Source of the DNA: Erigeron canadensis
Taxonomy: Eukaryota; Streptophyta; Magnoliopsida; Asterales; Asteraceae
Direction of reading: 5' to 3'
DNA: 64,000 nt
NCBI RefSeq assembly: GCF_010389155.1
Contig: NC_057761.1
Location: 55,860,587-55,924,586, forward strand
In this document: positions 25,965-38,115 of the stretch, one piece after another
Numbering within the stretch: the stretch's first letter is position 1
Layout of the letters: each line of letters opens with the position of its first letter
The notes under the pieces: generated by a model
The model's input: the letters and a program-made list of their open reading frames with translations, nothing else
Database searches by the model: none
Told to the model about the DNA's origin: nothing
Translations under genes and position numbers: made by a program

Positions 25965-26758
25965 TGACGGAGTATATATAGATATAGTAGATATATGTAT
26001 AGATTATAAGAAGAGAAAATGTGTAGATATACAGAAGGGTTCGGGGAACAGAATGACAAGGGAAAATGAAAGAGGATAAGGAAAGCGGGGGAGCGATCGG
26101 CGGAAGAGCCACGTCGACGAGAGGAAAGCTTGTGGTGTGAGACAGACTGAGTAGAAGAAATAAGCAAAAAGGAGAGATGATATTAGATGAATTTTCGGGT
26201 CGGGTCGGGTTGCGGATAGTATTTGTTTCAATTTTGGTGGGTGGGGGTTGTTAGCCACTTACGCTCGCTCCGAACTCCGAAGTCGATGAATCAAGTGAGG
26301 ATAATATTTGGCTCAACTTTTGTCATAAAAAGTTGTCATGTTCTATTTATCCGATACGAAGCTTTATCTCACCGCAAACTTTAAATTTGTTCACGCATTT
26401 ACCTTACCACGTCTTCTTTAATTACTACTCGTAGTATCATATTCTCTCGACAAATAGATAGATATTTATTCACCGTTTTCAATACATTACAACTTTCTAA
26501 CCTATCACGTTATCATAATAAGTAATAAGTATATTGACATTACATGCGAGTTAATATTTTTATGTGTAAAGGCTATATCTTTTGTTGTAAAGGTTGGAGG
26601 TTTAAGATGATACTTTGTATTGAATACGATAATATTATCTGTAAGTACACCTCATAATTAATGACAATTATGAGGAATCAAGCACACTATCACTTTTAGT
26701 ATGGTCAATATATCACTCGATTTCTTACTTCCGGCCCTTGTTACTTCATCTAAATGTG
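25965..26758. other. 5' flank of the LETM1-like gene
   Basis: TATA-rich sequence (tatatactccg) lies directly upstream of the start codon at 25964. C/T-rich sequence on the - strand to about 26250 is consistent with a 5' leader and promoter. Open frames 25834-26258 on the - strand are shadows of the first exon and leader. Confidence 0.4.
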
Positions 26759-26766
26759 CATAATGT

Positions 26767-27155
26767 CAGTGGTGGAGCCGGATTGAAAAGGATGGGTAGC
26801 ATAAATTTTTTTAATCGTTGGCCTTGTATCGACGTTTACGATACTGACTAAATTGTTATGATTGTTAAGTTTTTTTTCTTAAGATTTTTGGCTATTTTTA
26901 ATGACTTTTTAAGAGTTTTTAGCACTTTGATAGTTTTCATTTATCATTCAATTGCAAAAGTATGTCTTTTATGGGTTTTATTATTAGGATAATCTTTTGA
27001 AAGTTTAAAATTAATTACATTGACGGGTATCCCGTATTTTTGTTTGACCCGTAACACCAATAAAAAGTACATCATTTTTCAAAAAAAAATACACTACATG
27101 GATCTAGCGGACCCGTAGTCTGGACTACCCTAAGTTGTGTGTAGTTCCACCTATG
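26767..27155. mobile_element. hAT-like MITE
   Basis: Left end CAGTGGTGGAGCC; right end, inverted, CATAGGTGGAACTAC. The flanks are CATAATGT (26759-26766) and CATGATGT (27156-27163), an 8-bp duplication with one mismatch. The interior is AT-rich and non-coding. Confidence 0.6.
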
Positions 27156-27163
27156 CATGATGT

Positions 27164-28126
27164 ATGACACGTACATAAAATAAAATCATTTAACTCGTTT
27201 AGGGCATCTTTTTTTCGATCTCTTTCAAGGTGCTTAACTTTGAAAATCAACATATTTACAGTTCAAATTCCACGAGCTAGCACAAGCTTTTTTGGGCGGT
27301 TATAAATATCGCATTTTGATACATATAAATGGTAAAACTTTTTAAAACATTAACTCTTTCTTCATTCATTAGTTTTGTCAACATGAACACACTTTTAAAC
27401 ATAAGTGGCTGTTACACATCTTAAATTTTTTAATAACTTAACTTTTTTTTCTCCGATTAAACATGACATTTATAAAAATATATATTCATTAATAAAAGGG
27501 TTTAGTAGTGTGAATAAACATGAGAAAATAGTTGTTTACATTTTGTTTATTACATTAATTATTTAACTCATGTCATTATGCTTTTATTTTATAGAAACAC
27601 AAGTGCACTATCAAATCTTGACATGACATTAATAATCAAACATGTAAAACAAATAATTAATATTTTAGTATCACATTTTATTTTTACTTTGATTATGATT
27701 AAATTTGTTACATTTAAATTTACCGATTCACTTTTTCGTATATATTCATACGTTTGAATTTGTAAAGTTTTTTTGGATTTAAACATATATAAATCTTAAT
27801 ATAAATACGTTATAAATAACTCATATATTTGACACCAGAATAAATCTAACATTTATTAAATTAATAAAGGAAGATTGTGATTACATAAGATTTTATAAAA
27901 ATTGTATTACCACACATTTTTTAAATTTAATTATGACATCATCATACTTTTTGTTTAAAATTTAAAATATATTTTAAAAAATATGTATCATTAATATATA
28001 ATTTTTTTTAAATGTCCACATTATTATGTAAGATTTTAATCACCTTAATTTTCGTTATAATAGACCAAAAACCATGATATTTTTTCCCCAACCAAATGTG
28101 TTTTAAAGCGTCCACAACTACACAAC
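27164..28126. other. AT-rich intergenic region, no gene seen
   Basis: Very AT-rich; only incidental short frames. Confidence 0.35.
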
Positions 28127-28549
28127 CACTACAAACAATATTGCATTTGTTCACACTTTTAGGTGAGTGTGAATAAATTAAAATTTTGTCACGCTTTTTA
28201 GTGTGTAGAAATATATTGAATTAAAAGTGTATGAAAATTTCTCTACACTAAAAAGTGTGTATAAATAAAAGTTCACACTTTTTAGTGTGAAATTTTAAAC
28301 TTATTTTGTCACACCTCATTTGTTCACGGTAACTTTTTTAGTTACCGTGGACAAATGGAGTGTGACAAAATAATTATGAAAGTTCACCCTAAAAGGTGTG
28401 AACTTTTATTTCTACACACTTTTTAGTGTGGAGAAATTTCCACACACTTTTAATTTAATATATTTCTACACACTAAAAAGCGTGACAAAATTTTTAATTT
28501 GTTCACACTCACCTAAAAAGTGTGAACAAATGCAATATGATTTGTAGTG
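28127..28549. mobile_element. CACTA-type foldback MITE
   Basis: It begins CACTACAAACAATATTGCAT and ends ATGCAATATGATTTGTAGTG, so CACTA-like termini are inverted at both ends. Almost the whole 423 bp is an inverted repeat around an axis near 28338 (ACGGTAACT / AGTTACCGT). The interior repeats CACACTTTTTAGTGTG palindromes. Flanking triplets AAC and AAT allow a 3-bp duplication with one change. It lies about 660 bp upstream of the F-box start codon. Confidence 0.75.
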
Positions 28550-29207
28550 AATTATTTTTTCCGTTAAATTTCGTTTTTTACATATTAATTTATCACAAGT
28601 TTTCAACTTGTTATTATACATTTTAATATGACAACATATTTTAAAGCTATCCGGATATCATTCGGTTTATTTGCAAAACATTTATCGGTTAACTCGGATT
28701 GATTAGCTAGTAATACTATAAAAATACAAAGCATCAATCTAGACGCGAGTTAAATTAATCACTACCCATTATTATACTTAAGTAAAATCTTGGATGATTA
28801 TTTTGAACTTCACATGAAAAACATGAGTTTGATTGTTTTTTCATAGAAGAAAGTATAAACAAGATAGGGTATAGAATCAGTATAAACTTCAAATCCTTCC
28901 AGAAAACAAAAAAATCTTTCATGAGTTTGACTATAAATGAATTTTGATCACACATTTTAACTCTAATGAACCTTAATAATGTCCTATCGATTTTTATAAT
29001 ATTGCTGTCACTTACTTTGGTCATCGGTCAACTTTCACCGTTTCCAAACTCTAAGGACATTTTTGTACTTTCACACACTTTACTTACCGAACCAACTATA
29101 TTTCTCATACATTATATGTACTCGAAACTCCAAAATTCCATACACACCCAATACTCTCATAAACACGTAATTAAACATCACCATCATATCCTCACAATAA
29201 TTAAACC
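28550..29207 (+). promoter_or_regulatory. upstream region of the F-box gene
   Basis: The 5' flank of the gene starting at 29208 is about 660 bp between the CACTA MITE and the start codon. A defined TATA element could not be assigned with confidence. Confidence 0.3.
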
Positions 29208-30939
29208 ATGTCATCAGTGATCAGCACCGTATCACCACCACAAACCACCGAGATTTCTTCTTTACACACGGATATATTTGAAACACATATATTGACTCGA
29301 CTCGATGGACAAACTTTAGCCTCAACTAGTTGCACTAGTGCCAGCATGTTACATTCTATGTCTCAACGCAACAACAATCTTTTGTGGTCTAATGTTTGTC
29401 ACACCACTTGGCCCTCAACCTCCAGCGAGCCCGTAAATGGCATCATTTCAACGTTTTCCGACAACCACTACAACGGATTTAGGGCGTTTTTCTCTCAAGC
29501 ATTTCCTCTACCGTCGTCCGACCCCACCACCACTGCCACTCAGCCGTCTTCGTCCAAATTAGCAATTGGTATGTTATATACCTTAACTTAATTTATAACA
29601 TATATCCAGAAACATAAAAGTGTATAACCGACATACACATAATTAACAAAACTTTGTCATACACAACATTTTCATGTTTTTTTACTGCACTGTATATACT
29701 AGCTAGTTATATATATATTTTTCTACTAATTTTGTTGTATATACACGTAATATCCCTTTGAATGTTTTTAACTACTCGCATCACTTTTCATATATATTAT
29801 TTTTTTTATTACAATCCATTTTCATGTTTCTACTATCCCTTAATTTCTTGTATATTTAATATAACTACTAATTTTGTTGTATATAAAAGAAATTGGCATT
29901 AGTATCAGCTAAGTTATATACCTCAAAATATATAGATCTTGATGATACTCTAGTAGGATCTTTTTTTGTTTAGTTTATGAAACGTATTTTACACGTTTTG
30001 AATGCATAGTGTGACAAAATATATTAAATAATTAATCAATATCAGTTTAATTAAATTGTTTAAGTATAAATAAGTTTTCTGTTATTCTGCAAAGAATTTA
30101 CGACCAGGCACGTACACTATTTTTTGACCCAGTTAATAAATAATACTGTATTACAGCTTTTATGAAATTTACACGGAAAATATCTTACGCGGTTCACGAG
30201 GAACCTGACTAAATAATTGGTGTACGATTTTGTATAATTTGCAGTGTCCCCGAGTGAATTGATCTCAGCGGTGGATGTGTACTACAAAAACAAACTTATC
30301 TTCACGAAAATCGAGGAAACCGAAACAGTTTCTACTTGGTTCCAGTGTTCGCCTTTCAGAGTCGACCTACTAGACCCGAAAGATACGGTCCCGACAGAGA
30401 TACCGCACCCGAAAGGGGAGGACACGTGTATGGCTATGATGGATGACATGTCACTAAGTTGGATACTAATAGACCCGGTTTCGAAACATGCCATAAATCT
30501 CTCATCTCATAAGCCGGTTTCCGTGCAACGACATTGGTTAAGTGGTGAAGTACAAGTGCGTTTTGGGTCGATACTCGCGGGCGGAAACCATAAGTACTCG
30601 TCGGCCGCTGCCGCGGTGGTGCGATGCGGGATCGTGGTGAATTGCGGGCAGTCCGAGGGAGGGGAGATGCAAGTCAGGGAGTTGTGTTTGGAAATTGAGG
30701 ATATGGATGGAAAACATTTAAACGGTAAGGATAGTTTAGTCATTTTACGGAAGACGATGGGGGGTAAAAGAGGAAGTGGGGTGAATAGAGAAAACGAAGC
30801 AAGAATTAGGAACAAGAAATTTGAAGAAATGAAAAAAGAAAGAAAAGACAGAAAGTTGAGATTGGAAGGGACATTAGATACTTTGTCTGTTGTTTTTGGC
30901 CTATCAGTTTTTGCTGGTTTGTTTTTTGTGTTTTGTTAA
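29208..30939 (+). CDS. F-box protein, At2g36090 type
   Basis: Two exons, 29208-29568 and 30245-30939, join in phase (G|TG, Val) to 351 residues. The N-terminus (about 17-62) is F-box-like: LHTDIFETHILTRLDGQTLA, then LLWSNVCHTTWP. Such a domain would bind SKP1 in an SCF ubiquitin ligase. The rest matches the plant family of At2g36090 (SPSELISAVDVYYKNKLIF, DMSLSWILIDPVS, region GEVQVRFGSIL); no LRR or kelch repeats are seen. The C-terminus is a highly basic stretch (KKFEEMKKERKDRKLR) followed by a hydrophobic segment (VVFGLSVFAGLFFVFC) at the very end, suggesting a tail anchor. Its neighbours fit the At2g36080-36100 order. The substrate is unknown. Confidence 0.85.
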
Positions 30940-31690
30940 AGAATTGATATAGAATTCTGTAAATGGAAATGTATGTAATTATTAGTTGAGGAATATAGGT
31001 AGTGTAGAATTTTGTAAATGGAAATCTATGTATGTATAGAGATATAATTAGTCGTTAAAGAAATATCATAATTTCTATTGTTAGATGGTCGTTTTGTGAC
31101 GTATCAATGTGTTTGGATGCATATATACTAATCATAGTCGTCATACTAATATTGTTATATTGCGGCTTCCGTTTGGTAGCGATTTTTTCTCATGTCTTGA
31201 ATTTTTGTAATCAACGCGACTTTTTTTAGTTTTTTTTTTTTTTATGATCCTTGCAAGGGTTTTTTATTTAGTATGGTATTAGTTGTATCTTTTGGTTTTG
31301 TAACTTAGATTTTTATATGTGATCGCTACCTAGTGGTCATGCCTGATTAATAATAGTTTTGTCTTTTCAAAAAGAAATATACTAATTTAATTGTGTCAAC
31401 GGCAACTAATGGTACTGTAGTATTTCTGGGATCTATGTTTTTATTTTGGTAAACATATATGTCAAGTTTTTGGAGGTTAGTTTTGAGTCATTTTTATAAT
31501 TTTCTTTAGTAGAAATTACTTGAACTAATAGAGTATGGATTTCTATTTGGATACCATCTAAAAGTAAGTTCACATGTTCATAATGTAGAAGAGAATGTAC
31601 CGAACTACCAGCTATTTATGCTCACTTTTTAAAATCTAAATAAGAAGTTTTGCTTTTCAGAACTTGAGAAATTTCATTACATCATCGTGT
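30940..31690. other. 3' flank of the F-box gene; possible LINE tail
   Basis: The first 100 bases are probably 3' UTR (near-repeat gtagaattttgtaaatggaaat twice). From about 31150 to 31375 the text resembles the 3' tail of a plant LINE, ending TCTTTTCAAAAAG. No coding sequence is attached. Confidence 0.3.
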
Positions 31691-31752
31691 AGTTTGTTAT
31701 TTTATCAATTTTTGTCCCTTTACATTTTTTTTTATTATTACTTCACCCTATA

Positions 31753-32118
31753 GTGATATTCTCTATTATTAAACCCCCCTCTCCCAAACGTCCATTTACA
31801 ACTCACCGTTATCCCCCTCACGTGCAATGCACATAAGGGTATTTTAGTCTTTTCACTTATCTCCTTCCCCATTTTTTCCCAAAAACAAACTATATCTATA
31901 TATCTATATCTATATACGTATATTTGTAGAAAAAATATTGATAGAGTAAGTATAAGAGAGAAGACGTGAATGAAAAAGCAGGTGAAAAAACTATGAAGAA
32001 AATAAGGTTTTTTAAGGTAAACGATTAAAATACCTCATGTGCATTGTACATGAGTGGGATAAAGGTGAGTTGCAAACGGACGTTTGAGAGAGGGGGGTTT
32101 AATAATAGAGAATGTCAC
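31753..32118. mobile_element. foldback MITE, 366 bp
   Basis: Left arm GTGATATTCTCTATTATTAA then ACCCCCCTCTC; right arm GAGAGGGGGG then TTTAATAATAGAGAATGTCAC. Arms of about 55 bp, including AACGTCC/GGACGTT and ACTCACC/GGTGAGT, flank an AT-rich centre. Confidence 0.65.
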
Positions 32119-32169
32119 GATTAAAATACTCTCATGTGCATTGTACATTAATAATATGATTTTACATTA

Positions 32170-32440
32170 ATAACTATCAACAACATTAAGAAATTATGTG
32201 AGAAATTCCTAATTACATAAACAACATGATTTTACATAAAAAAAAAAAAGTTTGTTGGATGGAATTGAAAACCAAATCAAATACTGAAATATATTTTATA
32301 AAATATATTTATATATGTATTTCAGTATTTGATTTGGTTTTCAATTTCATCCAACAAACTTTTTTTTTATGTAAAATCGTGTTATTAATGTAATTAGGAA
32401 TTTCTCACATAATTTCTTAATGTTGTTGATAGTTAAAGTA
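32170..32440. mobile_element. foldback MITE, about 270 bp
   Basis: ACTATCAACAACATTAAGAA on the left is mirrored by TTCTTAATGTTGTTGATAGT on the right. AGTTTGTTGGATGGAATTGA is mirrored by TCAATTTCATCCAACAAACT around an axis near 32296. The arms are nearly identical. Confidence 0.7.
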
Positions 32441-33651
32441 CAGTCAAAACGAGAACCATTATGAGATATTGTATTGTAGTTAAACCATTATTACGAAAAT
32501 CATAAGAACACTTAAAAAACCATGAAATATATTGTTGTTCTCCGGGTTACGGGTGGGCCCGCAAAAAACCAGAGCCCGCATGCTAACCCGGACCGTACCG
32601 ACCCAATGAAACATGGGCCGGTCCTTGGTCCACATATTTTGTATTTTTCGGGTCACGGGCCAGGCCGGGTTGAGGCTGGGTCGGGCCGGATTGAGGCCAT
32701 GATCACCCCTAGTCACCATAGGGTGAAGTAATAATAAAAATAAATAAATAATAAAAAAAATAGAAGGATGAAAATTGATTAAATGACAAACCACATTCTC
32801 TCAGAACTTTTAACTAGTAATAAACTCCGTGCATTGTTGCGACATTTTTGGTAAGATATTATCGTTGTTGATCTAGATATTTACGATGCATTAAACAATA
32901 CAAAAAAGGTTGTGCCGTTCAAAAAAAAAACCAAGAAAAACAAAAAAGGTTGTGTTGACATATACAAAATGGACACGTTTTTGATTACCTTAAATGATGT
33001 TAACAAACGTAATTTACTATCAATGAAAAAAGAGAAAGAACACATATCCATAATCCATACATGGTATATTTATGCAATAAAGTAGTACAAAATGCAACAA
33101 AATATGTATAGTTGAAAAGTTATTTGAACTTGTAATTTATGCATAAACTTTGGTAAATAACATCTTGGTTTTTAGAATGCATATAATGTAGTACTTGCTT
33201 ACCAAATTATCTAAAACATAATGATCAATCAAGATAAACAACACTATTGTGTATGTATAGTTTTCAAACCGATAATATTCAAACAAAGTCCATTAAGTTA
33301 TGGTGATAAATTACTATAATCTAATTTAATTATCTAATTTTGTTGTAATCTAATTAACTAATCATACCTAGAAATCACATTGGATGACAATTGACATCGA
33401 TTTAGATTGAACCATTTCACCTTTTGATGGAAATAAAGAATAAAATTCATTCTCTTACGTATTTCTTTTTATAACTGAACCTGATAAAAAAAATAAGATT
33501 TTTAATGGTAATATGTTTTTAGTTTTTTAAAAATAAATAATCATGAAAAGTTAAAAAGTGTTAAAAATTATATTTAATTATTTAATAAGATTTTTTTTTT
33601 TATGAAAAAGTTAAAAGGTACTCGTATTATTTAGTGATGGATTTTTAAAAA

Positions 33652-33899
33652 AGTTGCAAGATTGGACCCTATGGTTTTACCATTTTAGCAATGGGGTTCA
33701 TATTGGGTAGAAAGTACATAAATACCCCAACATGTGCGGCGTGCGTGCACACTTGACGGCCACCTTTAACGGATATGTCAAAATTAGACCAATTTTGCAA
33801 AAAAATCTCAAAATAGGGACTCCCATTACAACGATTTTCAAAAAGGAACCTCCCTTGCTAAAATGTACAAACCACAGGGACCAATTTTGCAATTAACTC
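33652..33899. mobile_element. MULE-like MITE
   Basis: Left end AGTTGCAAGATTGGACCCTA and, inverted from the right, AGTTAATTGCAAAATTGG(T)CCCT. Arms of about 50 bp continue to TTTTAGCAATGGGG/TTTTAGCAAGGGAG. No target duplication could be fixed. Confidence 0.55.
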
Positions 33900-34704
33900 A
33901 AAACAAAATATACAATTCTCTTGCTAATTTTTGTCTCATGTTAGATTCTTTAATCTATAGCAAATAATGGAAATTTTATTTTATTTAATTTATTTTTGAA
34001 GATGTGTATTACCCACGAATTATTATAAGTCTAATATATATACGTTGCTTTAACCAGGTTCGTGATAGAGATCTCTTCTCAGATTCCTAAATACCCAACG
34101 TAAACCCGTCAATAAGAAATCTTTATTACTTGAGAAAAAAAAAACTCACATAAACCCATCATAGATGGAAATTAAATGTTTGTGTGTTGTAACCATCTCC
34201 AAATATGCTTAGGAAATAACTCGAACCTAAGCTTCTTGTGACTCCTTATCATCGGACATTTTTTGTTTTTTTTGTTAACTATTCATTTTTTCCCCTATTA
34301 TTTTCATGCTTTATAATTATGTTCCACATAATACCCATGAGAATCAGATTAAGTTGAACTTAATCTACTTGAAGTCTTGAACTTTAGAATTTTAATTAGC
34401 TAGCATGTGCAACATGGGTCGTGTAATTCAAAAGATAAAAATCTGAAGCAAAAGGTAAACTCTACTCCTATTGTATTTTCTCAAATGTAGCTGAACTTTC
34501 CATTTTGTGTTTTTTGATTAATAGATATTGATAATAGAAGTAGTGAGAAAGGTGGAAGGCCAGAATCGTCTTTGTATTCTTAATTATTACTCTAAATCCT
34601 TTACCAACAAATGAATAGGAAATATGAGTATAATATATGGAGTAATATAATACCTCTAGTTATATAGTCAACTTAACCATTAATCGTCACATTAGAAAGT
34701 TCAA
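33900..34704. other. AT-rich intergenic region, no gene seen
   Basis: No coding or structural signal recognised. Confidence 0.35.
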
Positions 34705-35076
34705 GGTCCGTTTAGTTGTAAAAAGTATTTTTTTTTTAATTTTTCATTTGCAATTTTTTAGAAAATGAAAAGAAATTTAAAAACAAATAAAAATTTTGAA
34801 AACTCATTATAATTGTAAAATGCCATTTTCATTTTCCATTTTTGAAAACTAGAAAATATGTTAGAGAGGTGAGAGAGATGGAGGGAAAGATGGAAAATGA
34901 AAACAATATATAAAAGGATGTTTTCAATTTTTTCATTGAAAAGTGAAAATCATTGTTTTTTGTATTCTTAGAGAATTTTTTTGAAAAACCATGATTCAAA
35001 TACGTTTTCTATTTTTCATGTTTTTTTAAAAAACAAAAATAAATAACAAGAAGTGTTTTTTATAACCAAACGCACA
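34705..35076. mobile_element. MITE-like element related to 11250-11768
   Basis: Left end GGTCCGTTTAGTTGTAAAAA; right end, inverted, TGCGTTTGGTTATAAAAAAC. The interior is gaaaatgaaaac-rich on both sides. Ends are approximate. Confidence 0.5.
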
Positions 35077-35709
35077 TTTACCGTCCATAAATTAAAGTTC
35101 CGTGGCAACAGGGTTGGGCATGAGCTAAACCTCTAATTTGTCTTTAGTCTTGGTCTTTATTTTCCAATATCATTACTAGTAGAAAAGAAATTTGGCAGTC
35201 AACATAAGACTTAATATTCTATTTTGCCTAAATTTTTTTTGGTCCAAATGTGTTGTGATTTGCTCTTTTATAATCTAGTTTTTCACTTATTTCACTTCAT
35301 GTTTGACTAAAATGTGGTATCGTGTATGATCGAACCACCTAGTATTGACTGATTGACGGAGAGTCGGAGAGATAAATAGGACCAAAATTTTATTACAGAA
35401 CAAAACACAATCTCAATGAGACAATGACAAAATAAAAATAAAAATTTATAACCGTCCATGCACATTTTATCAGTTATCACTAGGACTCTAATCACACTTG
35501 GTCAAACCACACACCACCACGCCAGAGTCACAATGGTCCATTCTGGTGGCAATAAGTGGAGCCTGACTACTTGTCATTTGTCAAGTGTGTTTGTTATCAA
35601 AACTATAAAGACTTAAAATTAAATTAATAAACATGGATGGGTGTGAGTTGTTTATAACCTTTTAGACATGTCTGTTGTTATGTTTATTATTAATTAATTT
35701 TATTTTAAT

Positions 35710-36132
35710 CAATGTTTTCATGACCGGACCGGCCGACTGAACCGGTCGGTCCGGGAACCGGTAAGCATAACGGTCAGGTTATGATGTAAAAATGGTCTTG
35801 CACTCAAACCAGCGGTTGAAGCTAGAACCGGCGGTCGAACCAGAAAATTAGTCGAACCGGTCGTTGACTTTTAGTTGACTTTGGCTAAAAGAGATTCTAA
35901 CTTGCGGTGATGTCTACGGAATTGCACCACGTTACTCGTAACTTTTGACGGAGATGGAACACGTTGCGGGTAATTTATTTATATTTTTTTATTTTAATTC
36001 TTTATATGTAGTATAGCTTATTAGACTTATAATGTCATCCGGTTCTTTAATCTGGTCCAACCGATCCAACGGATCCGACTAATAACCAGTAAGGAGACCG
36101 GTTCGCCTTCTGATCCGGTTCGGAAAACATTG
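35710..36132. mobile_element. hAT-type MITE with an exact 8-bp target duplication
   Basis: Termini CAATGTTTTCATGACCGGAC and, inverted, CAATGTTTTCCGAACCGGAT. ATTTTAAT flanks both sides (35702-35709, 36133-36140). The interior is rich in CCGGT/ACCGG motifs near both ends and otherwise AT-rich. Non-coding. Confidence 0.8.
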
Positions 36133-36622
36133 ATTTTAATGTAAAGAAAATCGATTCACTGAAAAGACTTCAATTCGTTGAATGGACGCATGTACATAAT
36201 TTGCCTTGCTGAATTAGGGCCATATCATATATTCATATCTTATCTACTCGATCCGTGAACCTACTGCTATTTTGTTTCTCTCTTTTTACTATAATAATTG
36301 TAGTTAAAATAATCGGTCGACATGTTACCTCCTTTCTTTAAGGAAAGTGATAGAAAATATTGTTGGAAAATTTATGTAATAACATAAAATATCCAAGTTA
36401 ATAGATATGTTAAAAGAAGTTGAAAGAGTAATTAACTAATGTGAGTTTGTCCCACATTGGTAGATAATAAACATTAAGTGTGTTTATAAGGAGGAGTGCT
36501 GGAGGAATTATAATTCTTTATAAGGGGCTACACCCCAAGTGGGTAAAGAGGGTGCAAAGCACCCGACGCGACCGCGACCGGGACCGTGGGCGATGAGGCG
36601 TAATGTGGCGCACTTAGTACGC

Positions 36623-38115
36623 TGATGTGTGAAAATCTAGTTAAATTAAAATCCTTAAAAATACTCCAAATCGAATACCACACACAATCGGGCAGTGGAC
36701 CCGTCCGTATGCAATATAGATTAAAGTAAGTAAAGGTTCGTTCCACGGAGACTACAAAGAACTAGCGAGTTTTAAGTAGTTAAAAAGCTTTTGGTTTTTA
36801 AAGACACCACGTCATCTTAATTTTATGTTGAAAAGTTAGTTGAGGGAAAGAGTTAGAAATTCCGAATAATTTAACGAAAAGAGAATTATCGATTATCAAA
36901 TAAAATTAAAAGATCATCCACTTCGACTCCATGACACACATTATTTAGGTTGCATTTATATTAAAACCAATTCAACTTGTTGATTTTATAACGAGGTAGA
37001 ACAAAGAACTCACTAGTTGCGCACCTAGCTTATTACCCTGTCCGACCCATTAACCAATCTTTCGACCCCTAAGTTCCGGTTACCACCTTCCCTATCAAGA
37101 CATACTAAATTGACGAATTTGTATTGTTATTGTAAACAATCTTGTCTATTGATTTTACCAAACCGTTAACACTTTGAATTCTATTATCTATTGTCGTTTA
37201 TTGTCTTGTTACCACAAGTCAACACCTATTAATTGTACCCAATTAACTAGAACAATGCACTCCTAAACCTAGATACCTCTAGATCATTCACACATTATCA
37301 ACAAAACAGTAGATAAGAGCACAAGAACTTAAAACATTAAGATTACGACAAAACGTTTAACAATCAACTTGAATTCAAAAGATTATGCAACCATTATTTA
37401 ATGTGTCACTTCATCTCAGTGGATGATGAAGTTATTTAGCTAGACATAATCATAAATAAGTCACAAATAGTAAAAGAAAGAGTAAACATCTTGTATCAAA
37501 GTGCGATAGAGAATGAAAAGCTAAGAAAATCGACGTTTGAATGCCTTGAAACTCACGAGCAACCCTTAGATCTTGATGGACGAAAAAGCTGCTGAATATT
37601 GCCTCAAAGAACCCTAAAATCGACTGGAAGTAAATGTATCTCAAATGGGAGGGTTTTGGTCTTATATTTATAGAGTTTACAAAAAGTCTTCACAAACCGA
37701 CCTACAGGTGCGACGCACCAAGCATCAGGTGCGGCGCACCTGGCCTTGTTTCCAAAAATTCCTCTGCCCGATATGCGACGCACTACAGGGTTGGTGCGCC
37801 GCACCTCCCTGTTTTCTCACATCTTCCAACTTTCTGATCAAAACATGCTCCGCACCAATCTTCAAGGTGTGACGCACCTGCTCTGTTTTCAACCAAAGCT
37901 TGTAGTTTTCATTCCGTCTTCACTCGTACGCGCCCATGAACCATCCTAATGCATCTTTTAGTCATCCGAAAGCCATTTCTAATCATTTCACCTGTTCCAA
38001 GCCTGCAACCACTAACAATACCATCAAAGCATCGAATATACGTGTAATTTGCACATAATTAAGCTTAAAACGACTTAGAAACGATATGAGAATGTATATA
38101 TAAATGGACATATCA
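36623..38115. mobile_element. solo LTR, 1493 bp
   Basis: It starts TGATGTGTGAAAATC and ends GGACATATCA, so it has TG...CA ends with short inverted termini. It is flanked by TACGC (36618-36622) and CACGC (38116-38120), a 5-bp duplication with one mismatch. It contains the GGCAGTGGACCCGTC...GGTTCGTTCCACGGAG text often seen in plant Gypsy-type LTRs. No internal retroviral-type genes are present, so it is read as a solo LTR. Family assignment (Athila/Tat-like) is a guess. Confidence 0.55.
37707..37878. repeat. cluster of GGTGCGNCGCACC near-palindromes inside the solo LTR
   Basis: Copies at 37707-37719 (GGTGCGACGCACC), 37728-37740 (GGTGCGGCGCACC), 37773-37783 (TGCGACGCA core), 37793-37805 (GGTGCGCCGCACC) and 37866-37878 (GGTGTGACGCACC). 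Spacing is irregular. Confidence 0.8.

Larger units (their letters stand above)
31691..32790. mobile_element. larger inverted-repeat element carrying two nested foldbacks
   Basis: The outer arms are TTTGTTATTTTATCAATTTT...TTACTTCACCCTATAGTGA on the left and TCACCATAGGGTGAAGTAA...AAAATTGATTAAATGACAAA on the right, about 65-80 bp each. Inside lie the foldbacks 31753-32118 and about 32170-32440, plus a GGGCC/CCCGG-rich segment at 32540-32700. It may be one non-autonomous DNA transposon with later insertions, or overlapping relics. Confidence 0.5.

Noticed and set aside
25834..26258. Long - strand frames upstream of the LETM1-like start
   Set aside because: They overlap exon 1 in other frames. 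Only the ATG at 25964 with the donor at 25899 continues in phase into exon 2.
30282..30815. Two - strand frames inside the F-box gene
   Set aside because: They are shadows of the + strand coding exon, which has clear family similarity and consistent splice phase.
32480..32794. Open frames on both strands around 32.5-32.8 kb
   Set aside because: They fall in inverted-repeat transposon sequence with low-complexity GGGCC motifs and match no protein family I know.
37707..37878. Regularly repeated palindromes as a CRISPR-like array
   Set aside because: Spacing is irregular, the sequence is plant nuclear DNA, and the repeats sit inside an LTR.
37604..37949. Overlapping frames on both strands in the LTR
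   Set aside because: They result from the GGTGCGNCGCACC palindromes; there is no start context or family similarity.
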